Of a stretch of 64,000 bases of DNA, positions 1 to 11,885 are shown piece after piece (within the stretch, counting starts at the first letter, position 1; each line of letters starts with the position of its first letter). Source of the stretch: Trifolium pratense (lineage: Eukaryota > Streptophyta > Magnoliopsida > Fabales > Fabaceae); NCBI RefSeq assembly GCF_020283565.1, contig NC_060064.1, forward strand, positions 23,890,337-23,954,336. The letters run 5' to 3'. Both the position numbers and the translations under genes were made by a program. The notes below the pieces were generated by a model that saw nothing but the letters and a program-made list of their open reading frames with translations, was not told where the DNA came from and did no database searches.

Positions 1-231
1 AAAGAAGACAACAAGAAACCACAAGATGCGGAGATAATAATCATCTCATCAGACTCTGAAGCTGAAGAGAATGAAGATGATGCTGACTATGTTGAGTTTT
101 TGGCTAGCTATGTTCCAGAAGAGGAACAAGAAGAAGAAGAACAAGAGCAAAACCCGGATCCCATTGAAATTTCATCAGATGATGCTGAGGAGAAATCAGA
201 GATTTCTTCTGAGTTTTATCCATCTGATTAG
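1..231 (+). CDS. C-terminal end of an acidic protein of unknown function (5' end outside window)
   Basis: The frame is open from base 1 and stops at the TAG at 229-231, giving 76 residues of a longer protein. The tail is very acidic, with Glu/Asp runs. It has two similar motifs, IIIISSDSEAEE and IEISSDDAEE, each a hydrophobic core followed by Ser and acidic residues; that pattern resembles SUMO-interacting motifs. The stop is followed by an AT-rich stretch. It converges on the minus-strand envelope-like gene that ends at 469 and lies where the 3' non-coding part of element 1 would be expected. It could be an antisense gene carried by that element, the end of another element, or a host gene. 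I do not recognise the family. Confidence 0.45.
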   Translation, partial: KEDNKKPQDAEIIIISSDSEAEENEDDADYVEFLASYVPEEEQEEEEQEQNPDPIEISSDDAEEKSEISSEFYPSD

Positions 232-468
232 GATTAGGTTGTCTTTTTCTTTTTCTTTTTACCAATGTACTCAACATGGTTGGAGCATTAATAAAAATTT
301 TCGTTTAGAAGCATCTTGTGTTCTTATGTTCTTATTTATCAAAGAAAATTAGCACAAGCAAAGCAAACAAAACATAAAACAAACCACATAAAAATATAGC
401 TTAAAAAGAAAATTGTTCAGAGGATAAACAGAGAATAAAAAGAAAGCATAAAACATGTGCATAGAATC
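232..468. other. AT-rich spacer between two convergent frames
   Basis: This non-coding stretch separates the plus-strand acidic tail from the minus-strand envelope-like gene. It contains pyrimidine-rich runs near 241-260 and A-rich sequence at 340-450. I see no LTR edge or polypurine tract here, so the 3' LTR of element 1 must lie to the left of the window. Confidence 0.5.
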
Positions 469-3203
469 CTAGGGTTTCTTAAGAAAGGCTAAGAGTTGGT
501 CGAATTTATCATTCAAGGAACCCACATTGGAAACTAAACCATCCACTTTGGTTTCCAATGTCTCATGAGCAGCTCTTTGACGTTCTAAACCTTGTTGCTG
601 TTCCCTCAGGGCTTCTTGAAAAATCTGCAACTGATTAGCCATCACAGGAGCTTGATCTTCAATCACAGGTGCTTGTTCTTCAACCAAAGGTGCCTTGCCT
701 TTATCAGAGGGTTCTCCTTCCTCTGGATAGTCAATCATCAGGACATCATCCTGGTTCAGAGAAGCAAGCACATCATCTGAAGCATCCTCTTGGTTTATCT
801 CAGGAAGTTCTTCAGCAAGCCTTGCAGCAGCTTCAGCTAAACGTTCATTCTCAATCCGTTGATCTTCAAGACGTTTCAGAAGAATAGAATCAACCCAGCA
901 ATCATTGAATGCAGACAGACGCCTCACAGCAGCAGCTATAGCGACAAGCTTAGCACGCTCATGCTCTTCATGATTGAACGGCGTTAACCTTTTCAACTCA
1001 GCCCTAGCCAAGCTGTTCCTCATGAAGCTTATACCATCCAGATCCCTTTTACTAACAACGGCCTTAATCTTTGCAGCAGCAACATCCAAAGCATTGCAAA
1101 TCCGTGCCTTAATGCTTGAAACTTCTAGGTCCACATCAGAAGGACAAACTAAGAACCTGTCCTTTATTGTAGATAATCTAAGCAAATCTTCATGAAATTG
1201 AGTGGATAGATTACTAAAAGGATTGGATGATGAGGGTGAAGGATTGGGAATGGTAGAGAGAGTAGGTGTTTCAGTAGCAAGGTTGTCAATAACCACAACT
1301 TCTGCATCTGAAGGCTTGGGAGCACAAGTGTGAATACGCTCAGGAGAAGCATGTTCAGCACTTGGGTTAGGATGGGGTTCAGGGGTTGGTTCAGGTGATG
1401 AGATGTCAGAAGTTGATTCAGGATAAATATGTTCAGGAGATGGTTCAGGAGATTTAGGTTCAGGGATTGGTTCAGGAGCAATTTGTTCAGGAGTTGGGTT
1501 AGGAGATTTTTGTGGAGAAGGTTGTTTGATAGAAGAGGTTGGTTCAGTAACAGGAATATCTGGTTGAGGTTCAGATGGTGAAATTTCAAGTTGAGGTTGA
1601 GGTTGAGGTGATTTAGGTTTAGGAGGTGAGCTAGATTTGTGTTGAGTTTCATGAGAGGGAGGGTGATTATTTAGAGGGTCAGGACTCAGATGTTTTTCGA
1701 GTTCAGAAAGAGGATTATCAGAGGTTGGAATATCAGAGGTTGGTAAAATAGTTCTGAGAGGTTTGGTGTAACCTATTCCAATCTCATTTTCATTGAAGAC
1801 ATACTTAGTAGATTTACCTTTATCTTTGGAAATAGGAGCAGGTCTTTTCCTCAAACGAGCAGCAAGAGTCTCCTCATCAGATTCAGTCTCATCTTCTGAC
1901 GTAGATCCTTCAGATGAACTGTCTGAACTATCTTCCTCAAAAACAATAGGCTCTTTTGAAGCTCCTTCAGCAGCCTTGGTAGCAGATTCTTCATGCTTCC
2001 TCTTAGTCCTTTGCTCAACCATAGCTTTTTCTACCTTAATCTTCTTCTGAACCAGAAGATCTGGCTTAGGAAGATCAGCTTGAGCTTCAGCCTTTCTCTT
2101 TGGTTTCCTCTTAGGGTTATACAGATTTACAGGAGCAGGAGGAACCATACTCCTATCAACAACAAAACCTTCTTGTCTGAGCACTTCCAAGTAATCCTGA
2201 ATAACATGCTCAGCATCAGCTTCAGATATAACTGGGTAGCCTTCGACATACAGACGATCCTCAAGCCTAACAGTGAACTCTTGTGGAGGAGCAACAGGCT
2301 TAGATGCAATCAAACGCATCTTGGACAGAAAGTTAGCGTTCAGAATTTCTGGATAGAACTTCTTCTCAACCAATTCAGGGTGGAATTTCTTCAAGTTCTG
2401 AACAACATGACCTTGATGCAGAAGGTCTGACAACAGCCTAGGATAAACTATAGTAGTTTTCCTCTGAGATTTACTTGCAAGAATAGCTTCACAAATCCGT
2501 TCAAAGAGGTAATCTCCAAGATTAACCTTCTTTTCTGTCAGAAGGAAATACAGCAGATGACGATGAGTCCAGGAGATTGTATCAGTCCCACCAACCCTTG
2601 GACTGATAGCTGCTAAGATGATCTTGAAAAGAACTCTACATTCATCAGTCAAACCCTTTACTTTCCCTTTTAAGGAGAAATCTGTGCATATGAGATGCAG
2701 AAGGTCATCTCTGTATCTTGTATCCTTTTCAAACACATCTAACTCTATCCCAGAGTTAGGTAGACCAAGAAGAGCATTGAAATGAATAGGCGAGAATGCC
2801 ATGTTCATCCCACAGATATTAGACCTAATTTGTACACCTGTATAATCCAGCAAACCCATTTCCTTCCTAGTTTTACCCTTCAGACTAGGATTCCTTTCTA
2901 TTGCTGCAAGCTCTTCCTTCTTAGCTTCATGCTTATCAAATACCTTTGCTTTCATCCAAAATTTCTTCAACAAATCTGGATAAATGGGACCATTGAGCAT
3001 GTCAAAGTACTTATCCCATCCCTGAGTGATAAAGTACTTTTTAACATCAAACCCATTAGCTTGTAGACCGTCGAAATCAACCATCTTCTCTGAAAGAAAA
3101 GTGAGTTCAGATTCTGGAAACTCCATCTCGTTCCAACGATCTGAAGATTTTTGAATATAAACGGTGGAATCCTTTTTGACGAAGAAGACGAAGCACCAGC
3201 CAT
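469..3203 (-). CDS. Envelope-like protein of Sirevirus element 1 (start frame-broken)
   Basis: The main frame gives 885 residues from an ATG at 3126. The N-terminal ~250 residues match the globular domain of legume envelope-like and putative plant transposon proteins (Transposase_32-like). Its landmarks are a QGW motif near residue 36 and the SPIHFNALLGL stretch. Residues ~490-600 are Pro/Glu/Ser-rich with many SPEP-type repeats. The last ~40 residues look like a coiled coil. I see no signal peptide or clear membrane helix, so an envelope role is by position only. A better start is the ATG at 3203 in another frame: about ten codons on, near 3165, one base appears lost from an A run, and the main frame is open there. 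The gene follows pol after a ~450-base spacer. Confidence 0.75.
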
Positions 3204-3655
3204 TGTTGGAGATTAGGGTAAGGTTTGGAAAACTAACGAGAGAGAAAGAAAGTTTGTTGGAGGTTTAGAAAGAATATGAAAGTGTAGGTTGTGAAAGTGA
3301 ATAGTGTGCAAGTGTATTGTGTAAGTTTTATTTAAATGCACACAGTTAACACGAAAATAGCAAATTTGGGAAGTCACGCTAATTGACAGAAAGTTGAATA
3401 CCAAAAGTCATCATTAACCACCCACTACCTGACACACGTAGACCACGTGCAGAAATTTACTCGGTAACTGCTATTTTAATGGACAACTGTTCAGCAGTGA
3501 ATACTAAACGTTTCCCACTTAAATAGTTCAGAGCCTCTGAGTTATTTAAAAGTCTCTATCAGAGTCAAGTACTTCAGAGCTTGTGTTTCAGATGTTCTGA
3601 ATCATAAGTTCTGATATACATAACCTCTTACACTTTAATTGCCAAAAAAATTTTT
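3204..3655 (-). other. Spacer between pol and envelope-like gene of element 1
   Basis: About 450 bases without a convincing gene separate the pol stop from the envelope-like start. A similar spacer (14675-15037) sits at the same place in element 2. It may hold sequences for expressing the downstream gene, for example a splice acceptor, but no element can be assigned by eye. Confidence 0.5.
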
Positions 3656-6600
3656 TCATTCAGAGATTGAAAACATGTTCAGATGTTTCTTAATAAAATC
3701 AAATCTTTCAACAGATAAAGCTTTAGTAAAAATATCAGCCCATTGATTTTCAGTATCAACAAACTTAATATCTATAATGCCTCTCTGAACATAATCTCTG
3801 ATAAAATGGTGTTTAATTTCGATATGTTTGGCTCTAGAGTGTAGAATAGGATTTTTAGATAAATGAATGGCTGCAGTATTATCACAATATAAAGGAATAT
3901 TGTTACTGCTTACCTGATAATCTTCTAACTGATATTTTAACCAGAGTAGCTGTGTACAACACTTAGCTGCTGAAATGTATTCTGCTTCTGCTGTAGACAA
4001 AGCTATAGTAGTTTGTCTCTTACTAGCCCAGGAGATAAGGTTTTCACCAACAAATTGACAATTGCCACTTGTGGATTTTCTTTCAATTTTATCTCCAGCA
4101 TAGTCAGCATCACAGAATCCATTTAGCACATAATCATTGGATTTCTTATAGAGAAGCCCAAGATTAGTTGTTCCTTTCAGATACCTAAAGATTCTCTTTA
4201 CAGCTGTAAGATGAGATTCTCTAGGATCTGACTGGAATCTTGCACATAAGCAAACACTGAATAAAATATCTGGTCTAGAGGCTGTCAGATAGAGTAAGGA
4301 ACCAATCATACCTCTGTAGACCTTTTGATCTACCTTTCCTTCATCATCTGACTTGCCCATGTTGGTAGTTGGATGCATAGGAGTATTCATTATCTTGCAG
4401 TCATCTAGATTGAATTTCTTCAGAAGTTCTTTAGTGTATTTTGATTGATGAACATAAGTTCCTTCCTTCTTCTGATTGATTTGAATTCCAAGAAAGAATT
4501 TCAATTCTCCCATCATGCTCATTTCAAATTCATCCTGCATTATCTTAGAAAAGTTCTTGCACAAAGCAGCATTAGTTGAACCAAAAATAATATCATCAAC
4601 ATAAATTTGAATGATTAAGATGTCTTCTTTGGTTGTTTTTCTAAAGAGTGTGCAGTCAACCTTTCCTTTTTCAAAACCCTTTTCAAGAAGGAAATTACTG
4701 AGTCTATCATACCAAGCTCTTGGAGCTTGTTTCAGACCATACAGTGATTTCTTCAATTTAAAAACATGTTCTGGGTTTGAGACATCTTCAAAACCAGGAG
4801 GTTGCTTAACATACACTTCTTCAGAAATAAAACCATTTAAGAAGGCACTTTTAACATCCATCTGATACAAGGTTATTCCATGATTCACAGCATAAGATAG
4901 AAGTAACCTGATTGCTTCAAGCCTAGCAACTGGTGCAAAGGTTTCAGTATAGTCAATCCCCTCTTGTTGACTATAACCTTGTGCAACCAATCTAGCCTTG
5001 TTCCTTACCACTTCACCTTGTTCATTCAGCTTGTTTCTGAATACCCATTTTGTTCCAATAATGTTCTTGTGTGAGGGTTTAGGCACTAGAGTCCATACAT
5101 CATTCCTTTGGAATTGATTCAGCTCTTCTTGCATTGCTACAATCCAAGCATCATCCTTCAGAGCTTCATCAATCTTTGAAGGTTCCATCATTGAGATAAG
5201 ACCAACTAATGATTCCTCATTTCTCAGTTGAGATCTTGTCTTCCTTGGACTATCCTTGTTGCCTAAAATCAGTTCCTCTGGATGTGATGATTTGTATTTG
5301 AAAGTATTTCTTGGGGGCTCATCATCTTCAGACTCATCAACATCAGGTTCAGCAGATGCTTCAGTTCTTGGTTGTTCAGAGTCTGTAGGAACTATTGTGT
5401 TCAGAGGTACTTCAGAGAATGGATGTTCTGAGTAGTTTGGAATATCTGAATATTGATCCTCTGATACCTGAAATCTGGACAAACCTTCCACAAGCTCTGA
5501 CACTTGGTCAGGCTCTTTGTCATCAAATTTGACATGCATACTTTCTTCCACAGTATGTGTTTCAGAAATATACAGTCTGTATGCTTTTGAGCGTTCAGAA
5601 TATCCTATAAAGATACCCTTATAACCTCTAGCATCAAATTTCTTTAGATGGACTTTGTTATTTAAGATGTAACATGTACATCCAAACTGATGGAAATAAG
5701 AAATATCAGGTTTTCTTCCTTTGAACAATTCATAAGCAGTTTTGTTCAACTTAGATCTGATATAGATTCTATTTTGAACATAACATGCTGTGTTTACAGC
5801 TTCTGCCCATAAAAACTTTGCTACTTTAGTTTCATGCATCATGGTTCTGGCCATTTCTTGCAGAGTTCTATTCTTCCTTTCTACAACCCCATTTTGTTGA
5901 GGAGTTCTAGGAGAAGAGAATTCATGCAAAATGCCATATTTTTCACAAAAGTTTTCAAAAGGTTCATTTTCAAATTCTCCACCATGATCACTTCTAACTT
6001 TTAAAATAGTGTAGCCTTTTTCATTTTGAATTTGTTTGCAGAAGATGCTAAACTCATCATAAGCTTCATCTTTTGTTCTTAGGAATTTTACCCAAGTCCA
6101 TCTACTGTAATCATCAACAATTACTAATCCATACTTCTTTCCATTGATTGAAGCAGTGTTAACTGGCCCAAAAAGATCAATGTGAAGAAGTTCCAATGGT
6201 CTTGAGGTAGAGACAATGTTCTTAGGTTTAAAAGATGACTTTGTAATCTTTCCTTTTTGACATGAACCACAAAGTGTGTTTGAGTGATATTTAATTTTAG
6301 GTAAACCTCTGACAAGGTCAAGCTTACTAAGCTTAGAGATTAACCTCCAGTTAGCATGGCCTAACCTCTTATGCCAGATCCATTTTTCTTCACTCAAGGT
6401 CAAAAGACACATTACTTTTTGTTCATTCAAATCAGAAAGATTAATTTTATAAACATTGTTCTTTCTCAGACCTTTGAATATCATGGTGTTATCAGATTGT
6501 TTAGACACAGTACATGATTCCTTATTAAAGACAACTACATAACCATTGTCGCAAAATTGACTTATGCTCAATAGATTATGCTTAAGTCCATCAACTAACC

Positions 6601-6820
6601 AAACATCATTAATAGATAGGGAGGAATTACCTACTGTACCTGTACCTATTATCTTTCCTTTCTGATTTCCTCCAAAACCAACAGAACCTCCTTCTTTCAT
6701 AGTCAGCTTAGAAAATAGTTGTTTATCACCAGTCATGTGCCTTGAACACCCACTATCCAGATACCATGAATGATTCATGATACTTCTTTGAGTGACAGGC
6801 TGTATGAGAAACAACTTTAA
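3656..6820 (-). CDS. pol: Pol polyprotein of Sirevirus element 1 (protease, integrase, reverse transcriptase, RNase H)
   Basis: About 1050 residues hold the full copia order. The aspartic protease motif LDSGCSRHM is at residues ~19-27. The pre-integrase zinc site has H148, H153, C182 and C185. The integrase core has D213, D276 and E312, followed by a copia-type central region. In reverse transcriptase D653 lies in [11 protein letters not shown] and YVDD is at 738-741. RNase H shows D902 and D978 with TAEAEY at 941-946. Protease before integrase before reverse transcriptase marks Ty1/copia. The open frame starts at 6820 after a TGA and has no ATG at the expected place. It lies one frame back from gag and overlaps it by four bases. 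Either a base was lost from a T run at 6818-6820 or gag-pol is made by -1 frameshifting; no classic slippery heptamer is present. Confidence 0.92.
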   Translation of the reverse strand, partial: LKLFLIQPVTQRSIMNHSWYLDSGCSRHMTGDKQLFSKLTMKEGGSVGFGGNQKGKIIGTGTVGNSSLSINDVWLVDGLKHNLLSISQFCDNGYVVVFNKESCTVSKQSDNTMIFKGLRKNNVYKINLSDLNEQKVMCLLTLSEEKWIWHKRLGHANWRLISKLSKLDLVRGLPKIKYHSNTLCGSCQKGKITKSSFKPKNIVSTSRPLELLHIDLFGPVNTASINGKKYGLVIVDDYSRWTWVKFLRTKDEAYDEFSIFCKQIQNEKGYTILKVRSDHGGEFENEPFENFCEKYGILHEFSSPRTPQQNGVVERKNRTLQEMARTMMHETKVAKFLWAEAVNTACYVQNRIYIRSKLNKTAYELFKGRKPDISYFHQFGCTCYILNNKVHLKKFDARGYKGIFIGYSERSKAYRLYISETHTVEESMHVKFDDKEPDQVSELVEGLSRFQVSEDQYSDIPNYSEHPFSEVPLNTIVPTDSEQPRTEASAEPDVDESEDDEPPRNTFKYKSSHPEELILGNKDSPRKTRSQLRNEESLVGLISMMEPSKIDEALKDDAWIVAMQEELNQFQRNDVWTLVPKPSHKNIIGTKWVFRNKLNEQGEVVRNKARLVAQGYSQQEGIDYTETFAPVARLEAIRLLLSYAVNHGITLYQMDVKSAFLNGFISEEVYVKQPPGFEDVSNPEHVFKLKKSLYGLKQAPRAWYDRLSNFLLEKGFEKGKVDCTLFRKTTKEDILIIQIYVDDIIFGSTNAALCKNFSKIMQDEFEMSMMGELKFFLGIQINQKKEGTYVHQSKYTKELLKKFNLDDCKIMNTPMHPTTNMGKSDDEGKVDQKVYRGMIGSLLYLTASRPDILFSVCLCARFQSDPRESHLTAVKRIFRYLKGTTNLGLLYKKSNDYVLNGFCDADYAGDKIERKSTSGNCQFVGENLISWASKRQTTIALSTAEAEYISAAKCCTQLLWLKYQLEDYQVSSNNIPLYCDNTAAIHLSKNPILHSRAKHIEIKHHFIRDYVQRGIIDIKFVDTENQWADIFTKALSVERFDFIKKHLNMFSISE

Positions 6821-9213
6821 TCACTACGGTGGAACTCTTTATCACAGTTAATGATAAGGTCATCCCAATATTCTTCCTCTTCATTTATCAAGTTCTGATT
6901 GTTATCTTGAGAACTTGTCAGCCATTGGTCAAGGACATAAGCCCTTCTTCCTTTGCATAGGACTTGTTTCCATACTTTAGGTAGGACATATCCTTTCCTA
7001 GTTGGTAAATCTGAATGATACATGATTTCAGCTTTTGGTACCCATCTTCTGGGTCCACGCTTGTTAGTCCAAACATGCTTATTATGTTGTCTAGTGTTAG
7101 AGAAAGATCTTGGTTTGGAATAATGACCTTTTTGAAATCTTTTCTTTTGAAATTTGTTATTATTCCAGGATTTGGATTGTTTATGATTCCAGGGTTTGTA
7201 TTTATCATCAATCCCAAGTTCTGATTGATTATATCTACTGACTCTAGAATCATAAATAATCTGAGTCCTGTACTTCATCTGAGATTTGAAATTAGAATTT
7301 TTTCTTTTAAAAACTTCTGATTTTTTAGATTGACTAGCTTCAGGTACTGAAGTTCCTTTGGATTCAGAATTTGAAGTCTCAGATGTTGAAGCTTTCAGAA
7401 CATCTGAACTAATGTTCTCAGGTTCTGAACAGCTTCTATCTTCTGAACTTTTCTTTCCAGATCCTGAGGCACTTGGTTCCTCTGAGCTGTCAGCTTCTAA
7501 ATCATTCAGATCATCATTGTCATTTTCAACACTACCATGATTCTTTCCCTCTTCACTTGGTGGAACAACATAATAAACCCAAGATTTTCCAACCTTTTTG
7601 GCAAAGGTCTTCAGCTTTGAATATGTTCTACCATATTCATAGCCAAGTCCTTCTCCTCTATGTCTTAAAACATTATAAATTCTATTAGCAGCTTTGCTCT
7701 TCCCAAGGTTGAGATGCACAAACTGTTGAAGAGCTATTTCCTGCTCATCAATAGGTTTGTGACAAACAGCACAACCCTTTTCAAAGTCATCTACTCTATT
7801 CAGAGTTTCTTGATATAGACCTTGAAAATGTTCTGCTTGCTCAGTCAGAGTGTTAAGCTTTTCTTGTAAAACTTTTTGTTTACTTAACACTCTGAGATGT
7901 TTCTCAATGACCTTGTTAAGTGCAGTTATAAGTTGAGATTTAGAGCAGTCAGAAAATACCTCATCAGTTACTTCTGAATCTGATTCTGATTCATCGTCTG
8001 AGTCTACATCTGAGTCAGCTGAAGCCATCAGGGCTAGATTTGCCTCTTCTTCTTCCTCAACTTCTTCCTCAGATGATAGCTCTTCAAAAGTAGCCATCAG
8101 ACTCTTTCTCAATTTACTCTTGAATTGTTGCTTCTTTGAGCTGTATCTTTTGCTTTTGTCTTTAGCAGACATTTCTGGACAGTCAGCAATAAAGTGTCCT
8201 GGCTTCTTACAGTTGAAGCAGTTCTTCTGATCATCCTTTTTGCTGACAAAATTTCTGGAGCTGTTACCTCTGAAATTTCTTTTGTTAAATCTGTTCCATT
8301 GCTGAAACTTGGTGAATAAAGCAAACTCATCCTCATTCATCTCATCCTCTTGACCATCAGCAGAAGATTCTTCTTCAATATCAAGAAGCTGAGTCTTAAG
8401 AGCCTTAGAAGTAGTCCTAGTTGACTGTAAAGCCACTGACTTGGACTTCTTCTTAGTTTCTGAGTCAGCATCCAGAACCATCTCATGGCTTCTGAGATTG
8501 CTTATCAGAGCTTCAAGACTCAGAGTCTTGAGATTTTGAGCTTCCTCTATTGCAGTGACCTTGGGTCTCCAAGCAATAGGAAGACTTCTCAGAATCTTCT
8601 GAACATGGTCATAGGTGGAATAACTTCTCTTAAGAGCTTTAAGACCAGATACAAGGATTTGAAACCTTGTAAACATAGTCTCAATGTTTTCATCTTGTTG
8701 CATAGTGAAAAGTTCATATTGCCTTATCAAGAGACTAGCCTTAGCCTCTTGAACCTTTTCATTACCATCATAGGTAGCACACATAGAATCAAAAATAGAT
8801 TTAGCAGTAGACTTGTTCTCTATTCTGACATAATCCTCATGTCTAATAGCACCAACAACAATGTCCTTTACTCTATGATGCTTAGTGTAGGTTTTTAGGT
8901 TAGCTGGTGTGAGTAACTTTCTATGCTCAATGGACAACCTTCCATGTTCATTTAAGTTTTCAAAAGTTACTCCCAACTCAACCAAATCCCACAACTCATG
9001 ATCAATAGCAGTAATATTGCTATACAGTCTCTCTTTCCACCACTCAAATAATGAAGCATCACCATTGAATATAGGGGCTTTTCTGTTGCCACTATGTTCA
9101 TGTGATTCATTACTTAAGTAGTCAAAACCAAAAGCATTTCTAGGACCACCACCAGCACCACTGGCCTCACCTTCACCAGTAGTTCTAGTACTACTATCAT
9201 CTCCTCCAGACAT
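6817..9213 (-). CDS. gag: Gag protein of Sirevirus element 1
   Basis: The 798-residue product starts 57 bases inside the primer-binding site. Residues ~60-230 form the copia gag domain (UBN2/retrotransposon gag type). A CCHC zinc knuckle, C-x2-C-x4-H-x4-C, lies at ~332-345 and would bind RNA in the particle. Acidic stretches follow at ~380-420, then a heptad-rich segment and a basic, Asn- and Lys-rich C-terminus. This is long for a copia gag but usual for Sireviruses. The stop codon overlaps the opening of the pol frame. No internal stop is present. Confidence 0.9.
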   Translation of the reverse strand: MSGGDDSSTRTTGEGEASGAGGGPRNAFGFDYLSNESHEHSGNRKAPIFNGDASLFEWWKERLYSNITAIDHELWDLVELGVTFENLNEHGRLSIEHRKLLTPANLKTYTKHHRVKDIVVGAIRHEDYVRIENKSTAKSIFDSMCATYDGNEKVQEAKASLLIRQYELFTMQQDENIETMFTRFQILVSGLKALKRSYSTYDHVQKILRSLPIAWRPKVTAIEEAQNLKTLSLEALISNLRSHEMVLDADSETKKKSKSVALQSTRTTSKALKTQLLDIEEESSADGQEDEMNEDEFALFTKFQQWNRFNKRNFRGNSSRNFVSKKDDQKNCFNCKKPGHFIADCPEMSAKDKSKRYSSKKQQFKSKLRKSLMATFEELSSEEEVEEEEEANLALMASADSDVDSDDESESDSEVTDEVFSDCSKSQLITALNKVIEKHLRVLSKQKVLQEKLNTLTEQAEHFQGLYQETLNRVDDFEKGCAVCHKPIDEQEIALQQFVHLNLGKSKAANRIYNVLRHRGEGLGYEYGRTYSKLKTFAKKVGKSWVYYVVPPSEEGKNHGSVENDNDDLNDLEADSSEEPSASGSGKKSSEDRSCSEPENISSDVLKASTSETSNSESKGTSVPEASQSKKSEVFKRKNSNFKSQMKYRTQIIYDSRVSRYNQSELGIDDKYKPWNHKQSKSWNNNKFQKKRFQKGHYSKPRSFSNTRQHNKHVWTNKRGPRRWVPKAEIMYHSDLPTRKGYVLPKVWKQVLCKGRRAYVLDQWLTSSQDNNQNLINEEEEYWDDLIINCDKEFHRSD

Positions 9214-9269
9214 AGTGTTCTCACAAGATCTTTACTGTCTCACTGTTAAGTGAAAGTAACAAACCAGGC

Positions 9270-9282
9270 GCTCTGATGCCAA
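9270..9282 (-). other. Primer-binding site of element 1 (initiator Met tRNA type)
   Basis: On the minus strand the site reads TTGGCATCAGAGC, starting one base after the LTR end. It matches the 3' end of initiator tRNA-Met (canonical site TGGTATCAGAGC) with one T-to-C change. The same variant occurs in element 2. Confidence 0.85.
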
Positions 9283-9283
9283 T

Positions 9284-10401
9284 TGAAGGTGTGAAAACAC
9301 AAGAAGGGGGGGGTTGAATTGTGTTTTAGCTAAGTTAAAACTTTTTCAAGTTCTTAACTTAACTAAGTTAGCAGCGGATAAATCACACACAATATAACAA
9401 GAGAGAGAGAGAAATCACACAAGCAATTTATACTGGTTCCTCTCACAAAACGAGAGTAGTCCAGTCCCCTTGCACTTCCAAGGGATTTCACTATAATCAC
9501 ACAAGATTACACCTGCTCAAGCACACAAGCAAGAGACTTCTCAACAATGCTCAAGCACACAAGCTTAAGACTTCACACTTAAGCACACAAGCTTAAGTTT
9601 CACACTTAAGCACACAAGCTTAAGTTTCCTCAAGTAAATAGTAAAGTATATAAAAATATACAAATACTCTTAGATGAACCTAAATAGAGCAAATACAAAT
9701 ATTACAGAGTATTTGGCTAAAGTGCAAAAACACTTGAGAAAGGTTCAGAGCTTGTATATCACAGAGTTCAGAGTTTGTTCAGCGCACGTTCAATTCTTGA
9801 TAATTGTATATATGTTGCAGCTGATCCTTCTAGTATATATACCACTAGAAAAGAGTCGTTGCAAAAGGAGCCGTTGGAGTTGATAACCTTTTGTCTTCAA
9901 GCAGTCTGTCTTGATGCAGTTTGGTTGTATCCAAAACTAAGAAAGAGTTTCAGTTACTTTGACTACTGCAGAGTGGACTTTCCTTATTCAGCTAACAAAA
10001 CTGAAAACCCACGTTCTCAAAAGAGAACAGACAAACTGAGGGTAGCTGAACTGATCAGGCTTGAAAGGTCCTTTTCTCCATTGGTAGAAGAGTTGACTGG
10101 TGAAGGGAATCTTCACAGCTTTCAAAGAGATCTTCAGACTTTGATGAAGCTTAGTAGTCAGTCAAGAAGTTCTGAAGACTTCATCCTCTGAAGGTTGTAA
10201 CTTCTGAAGTCTAACATCTTCTGAGCGCTTGTGAACTTCTGAATTCACATCCTCTGAACTTTATTCAGAGCTTATATGATGCTTATATCTGCACACTTAA
10301 AATAAATTTTTAGTCCTTCCAATTGTTAATTAATACTTTGTTATCATCAAAACCTTTATAGATTTAGGGGCAAACATTTTTAAATCAATTTTGTTCCAAC
10401 A
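9284..10401 (-). repeat. 5' LTR of element 1
   Basis: This 1118-base LTR begins TGTTGG at 10401 and ends in CA at 9284 on the minus strand, with the primer-binding site just inside. A TATA-like stretch lies at ~9834-9842. Between 9510 and 9640 there are about three imperfect copies of a ~26-bp unit containing CACACAAGCTTAAG. The partner LTR is outside the window, so age cannot be estimated. Confidence 0.85.
9510..9640. repeat. Short tandem repeats in the LTR of element 1
   Basis: Imperfect repeats of about 26 bases share the core GCACACAAGCTTAAG. They lie near the downstream end of the LTR in its minus-strand orientation. Confidence 0.7.
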
Positions 10402-11885
10402 TACTATGGGCTACTCCAGTCCCCACGCTCCTGTGAGATTGTCCACTAAGAGATTCTACCGATCTCAAGATACACTTCTTCTTTGATCTAATCCAAGATC
10501 ACAATCTTCCAAGCTTCACTTGCTTGATCTACCTAAGTCTATCCTAGACTTTATGAGGTGTCACTCAATCAATAGTTACGTATTGAATTGAGCCAATCTT
10601 TTACAACTTTGATAATGGTTTGGATCTAAAGCTTTCTCACTTGAACTAAGTTAAAAAGCTAGTTACAATAAAATCTCTCTTTGTTCACTCAAAATGGATA
10701 TTGATCCTAGTATGATATTACAATATATGGAGTGAAAGAGATCTTTAAAGAAGAGCTTAAAAAATCTTGTGTCACAAAGACAAGTAGATTGATTGTTGTA
10801 AATTGAACTCTTGCTCTTCAATGTTGCCAAAGCCTTCCTTTTATAGTTGAACCTTGAGTCTTCAGTTCCTTGGTCCCAAAGGAAGTTCTCCAACGGCTAG
10901 TTGATTCAAAATAGACAGCTCATGCTGAATTGTTGAGTGGATAAGCTCAAACTAATCTTTCTCAGAACGTTCTCCCTGCTGTTCTTCATATTTCCACTTA
11001 AAAGGGCCAAAATGACAGCTTGCAATGGGCTGTAGATAGTTGTTCATTGCTTCCTCACCAAGTATATCCGTTATAGATCATTTAGGCACGTTTTGGCCAG
11101 CTGTAGATGAGCTTGCAACTTCAAAAGCAAATGACAGTCATTCTCAGCATCATTCTGAGATCGTTCTCCAATCTGGGCGATTTTTGCACTTGATCTTCAA
11201 ATGTAGAATGATGCAGACCTGTGGCCAGCTGTAGTGTGAAGGGAATGCAGCTGTGATGTCCTTGCATAACTATTCACTTGTCCTTTCCATGTACTTCCTT
11301 TTCTTGATTAAGAATTAATCTCTTGGAGAATGTTCATTAAATAATGACATTGAAGGTACATGACAACTATGAGTTGAATGTGTGTTGTCTCATCCTTATT
11401 GGTCTATGTAATTCTTGTCCAAATATTCTTGATACACCTGATTAGATGATGCCTTGAGAAATTATCATGTTGCACATGCTTGATCATTAACTTTGTCCAA
11501 AGAGGAAAGTCACTTTCTTTCCAACTTATTCCTTGCCTTAAATGTTCATGAACTGTTGTGATCTTGTGAGTTAAAACCAAGATAAAGTGCTTCTTTGTCT
11601 TGTATATGGTTGACTTAATGATATAAGTGCTTTTGCATGTATTCTTGTTCATGAGGAGAATGTTGCACTTAAACCAGAGATCATTCTCAGACTGATCCTG
11701 AAGCTTCTCTTTTTGCCAAAACATAATGAATATCATTGAGATTAGAAGTTTAATTGTTCCTGACTAATTAAAACACTCAAGAGCACTTGTTAGATAACAA
11801 TGAGATCAGAATTACATTTAAAATATAATTAAGATGTTTGTTATCTTTAAAACATCAAATTGGGATTTTGCATTTTGCCTCAACA
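10402..11885 (-). repeat. 3' LTR of element 2, truncated by element 1
   Basis: The LTR begins TGTTGAGGC at 11885 on the minus strand and matches 20153-21636 base for base except five substitutions and no indels. It stops at 10402, where element 1 is inserted. The small open frames in it are repeated in the other LTR and are not genes. The TATA-type motif at 10837-10846 matches the one in the 5' copy. Confidence 0.93.

Larger units (their letters stand above)
1..10401 (-). mobile_element. Sirevirus-type Ty1/copia element 1 (3' end outside window), inserted in the 3' LTR of element 2
   Basis: On the minus strand the order is 5' LTR (9284-10401), primer-binding site (9270-9282), gag, pol and envelope-like gene. 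That is the Sirevirus/SIRE1 layout, with an extra gene between pol and the 3' LTR. The LTR begins TGTTGG and its right edge abuts TACTA (10402-10406). There the 3' LTR of element 2 resumes at a point internal to its intact copy (20153). Element 1 is therefore younger than element 2. The frames are long and all catalytic motifs are present, but single-base breaks separate gag from pol and the first codons from the rest of the envelope-like gene. Confidence 0.88.

Noticed and set aside
1164..1652. Leu- and Asn-rich open frame on the minus strand
   Set aside because: It is a shifted reading of the SPEP repeat region of the envelope-like gene.
9510..9640. CRISPR-like spaced repeats
   Set aside because: Only about three imperfect units without unique spacers, inside an LTR of a plant retrotransposon.
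10663..11736. Small open frames (76, 64 and 110 codons) in the element 2 LTR
   Set aside because: The same frames occur at 20414-21487 because both are LTR copies; they have no family resemblance and lie in promoter sequence.
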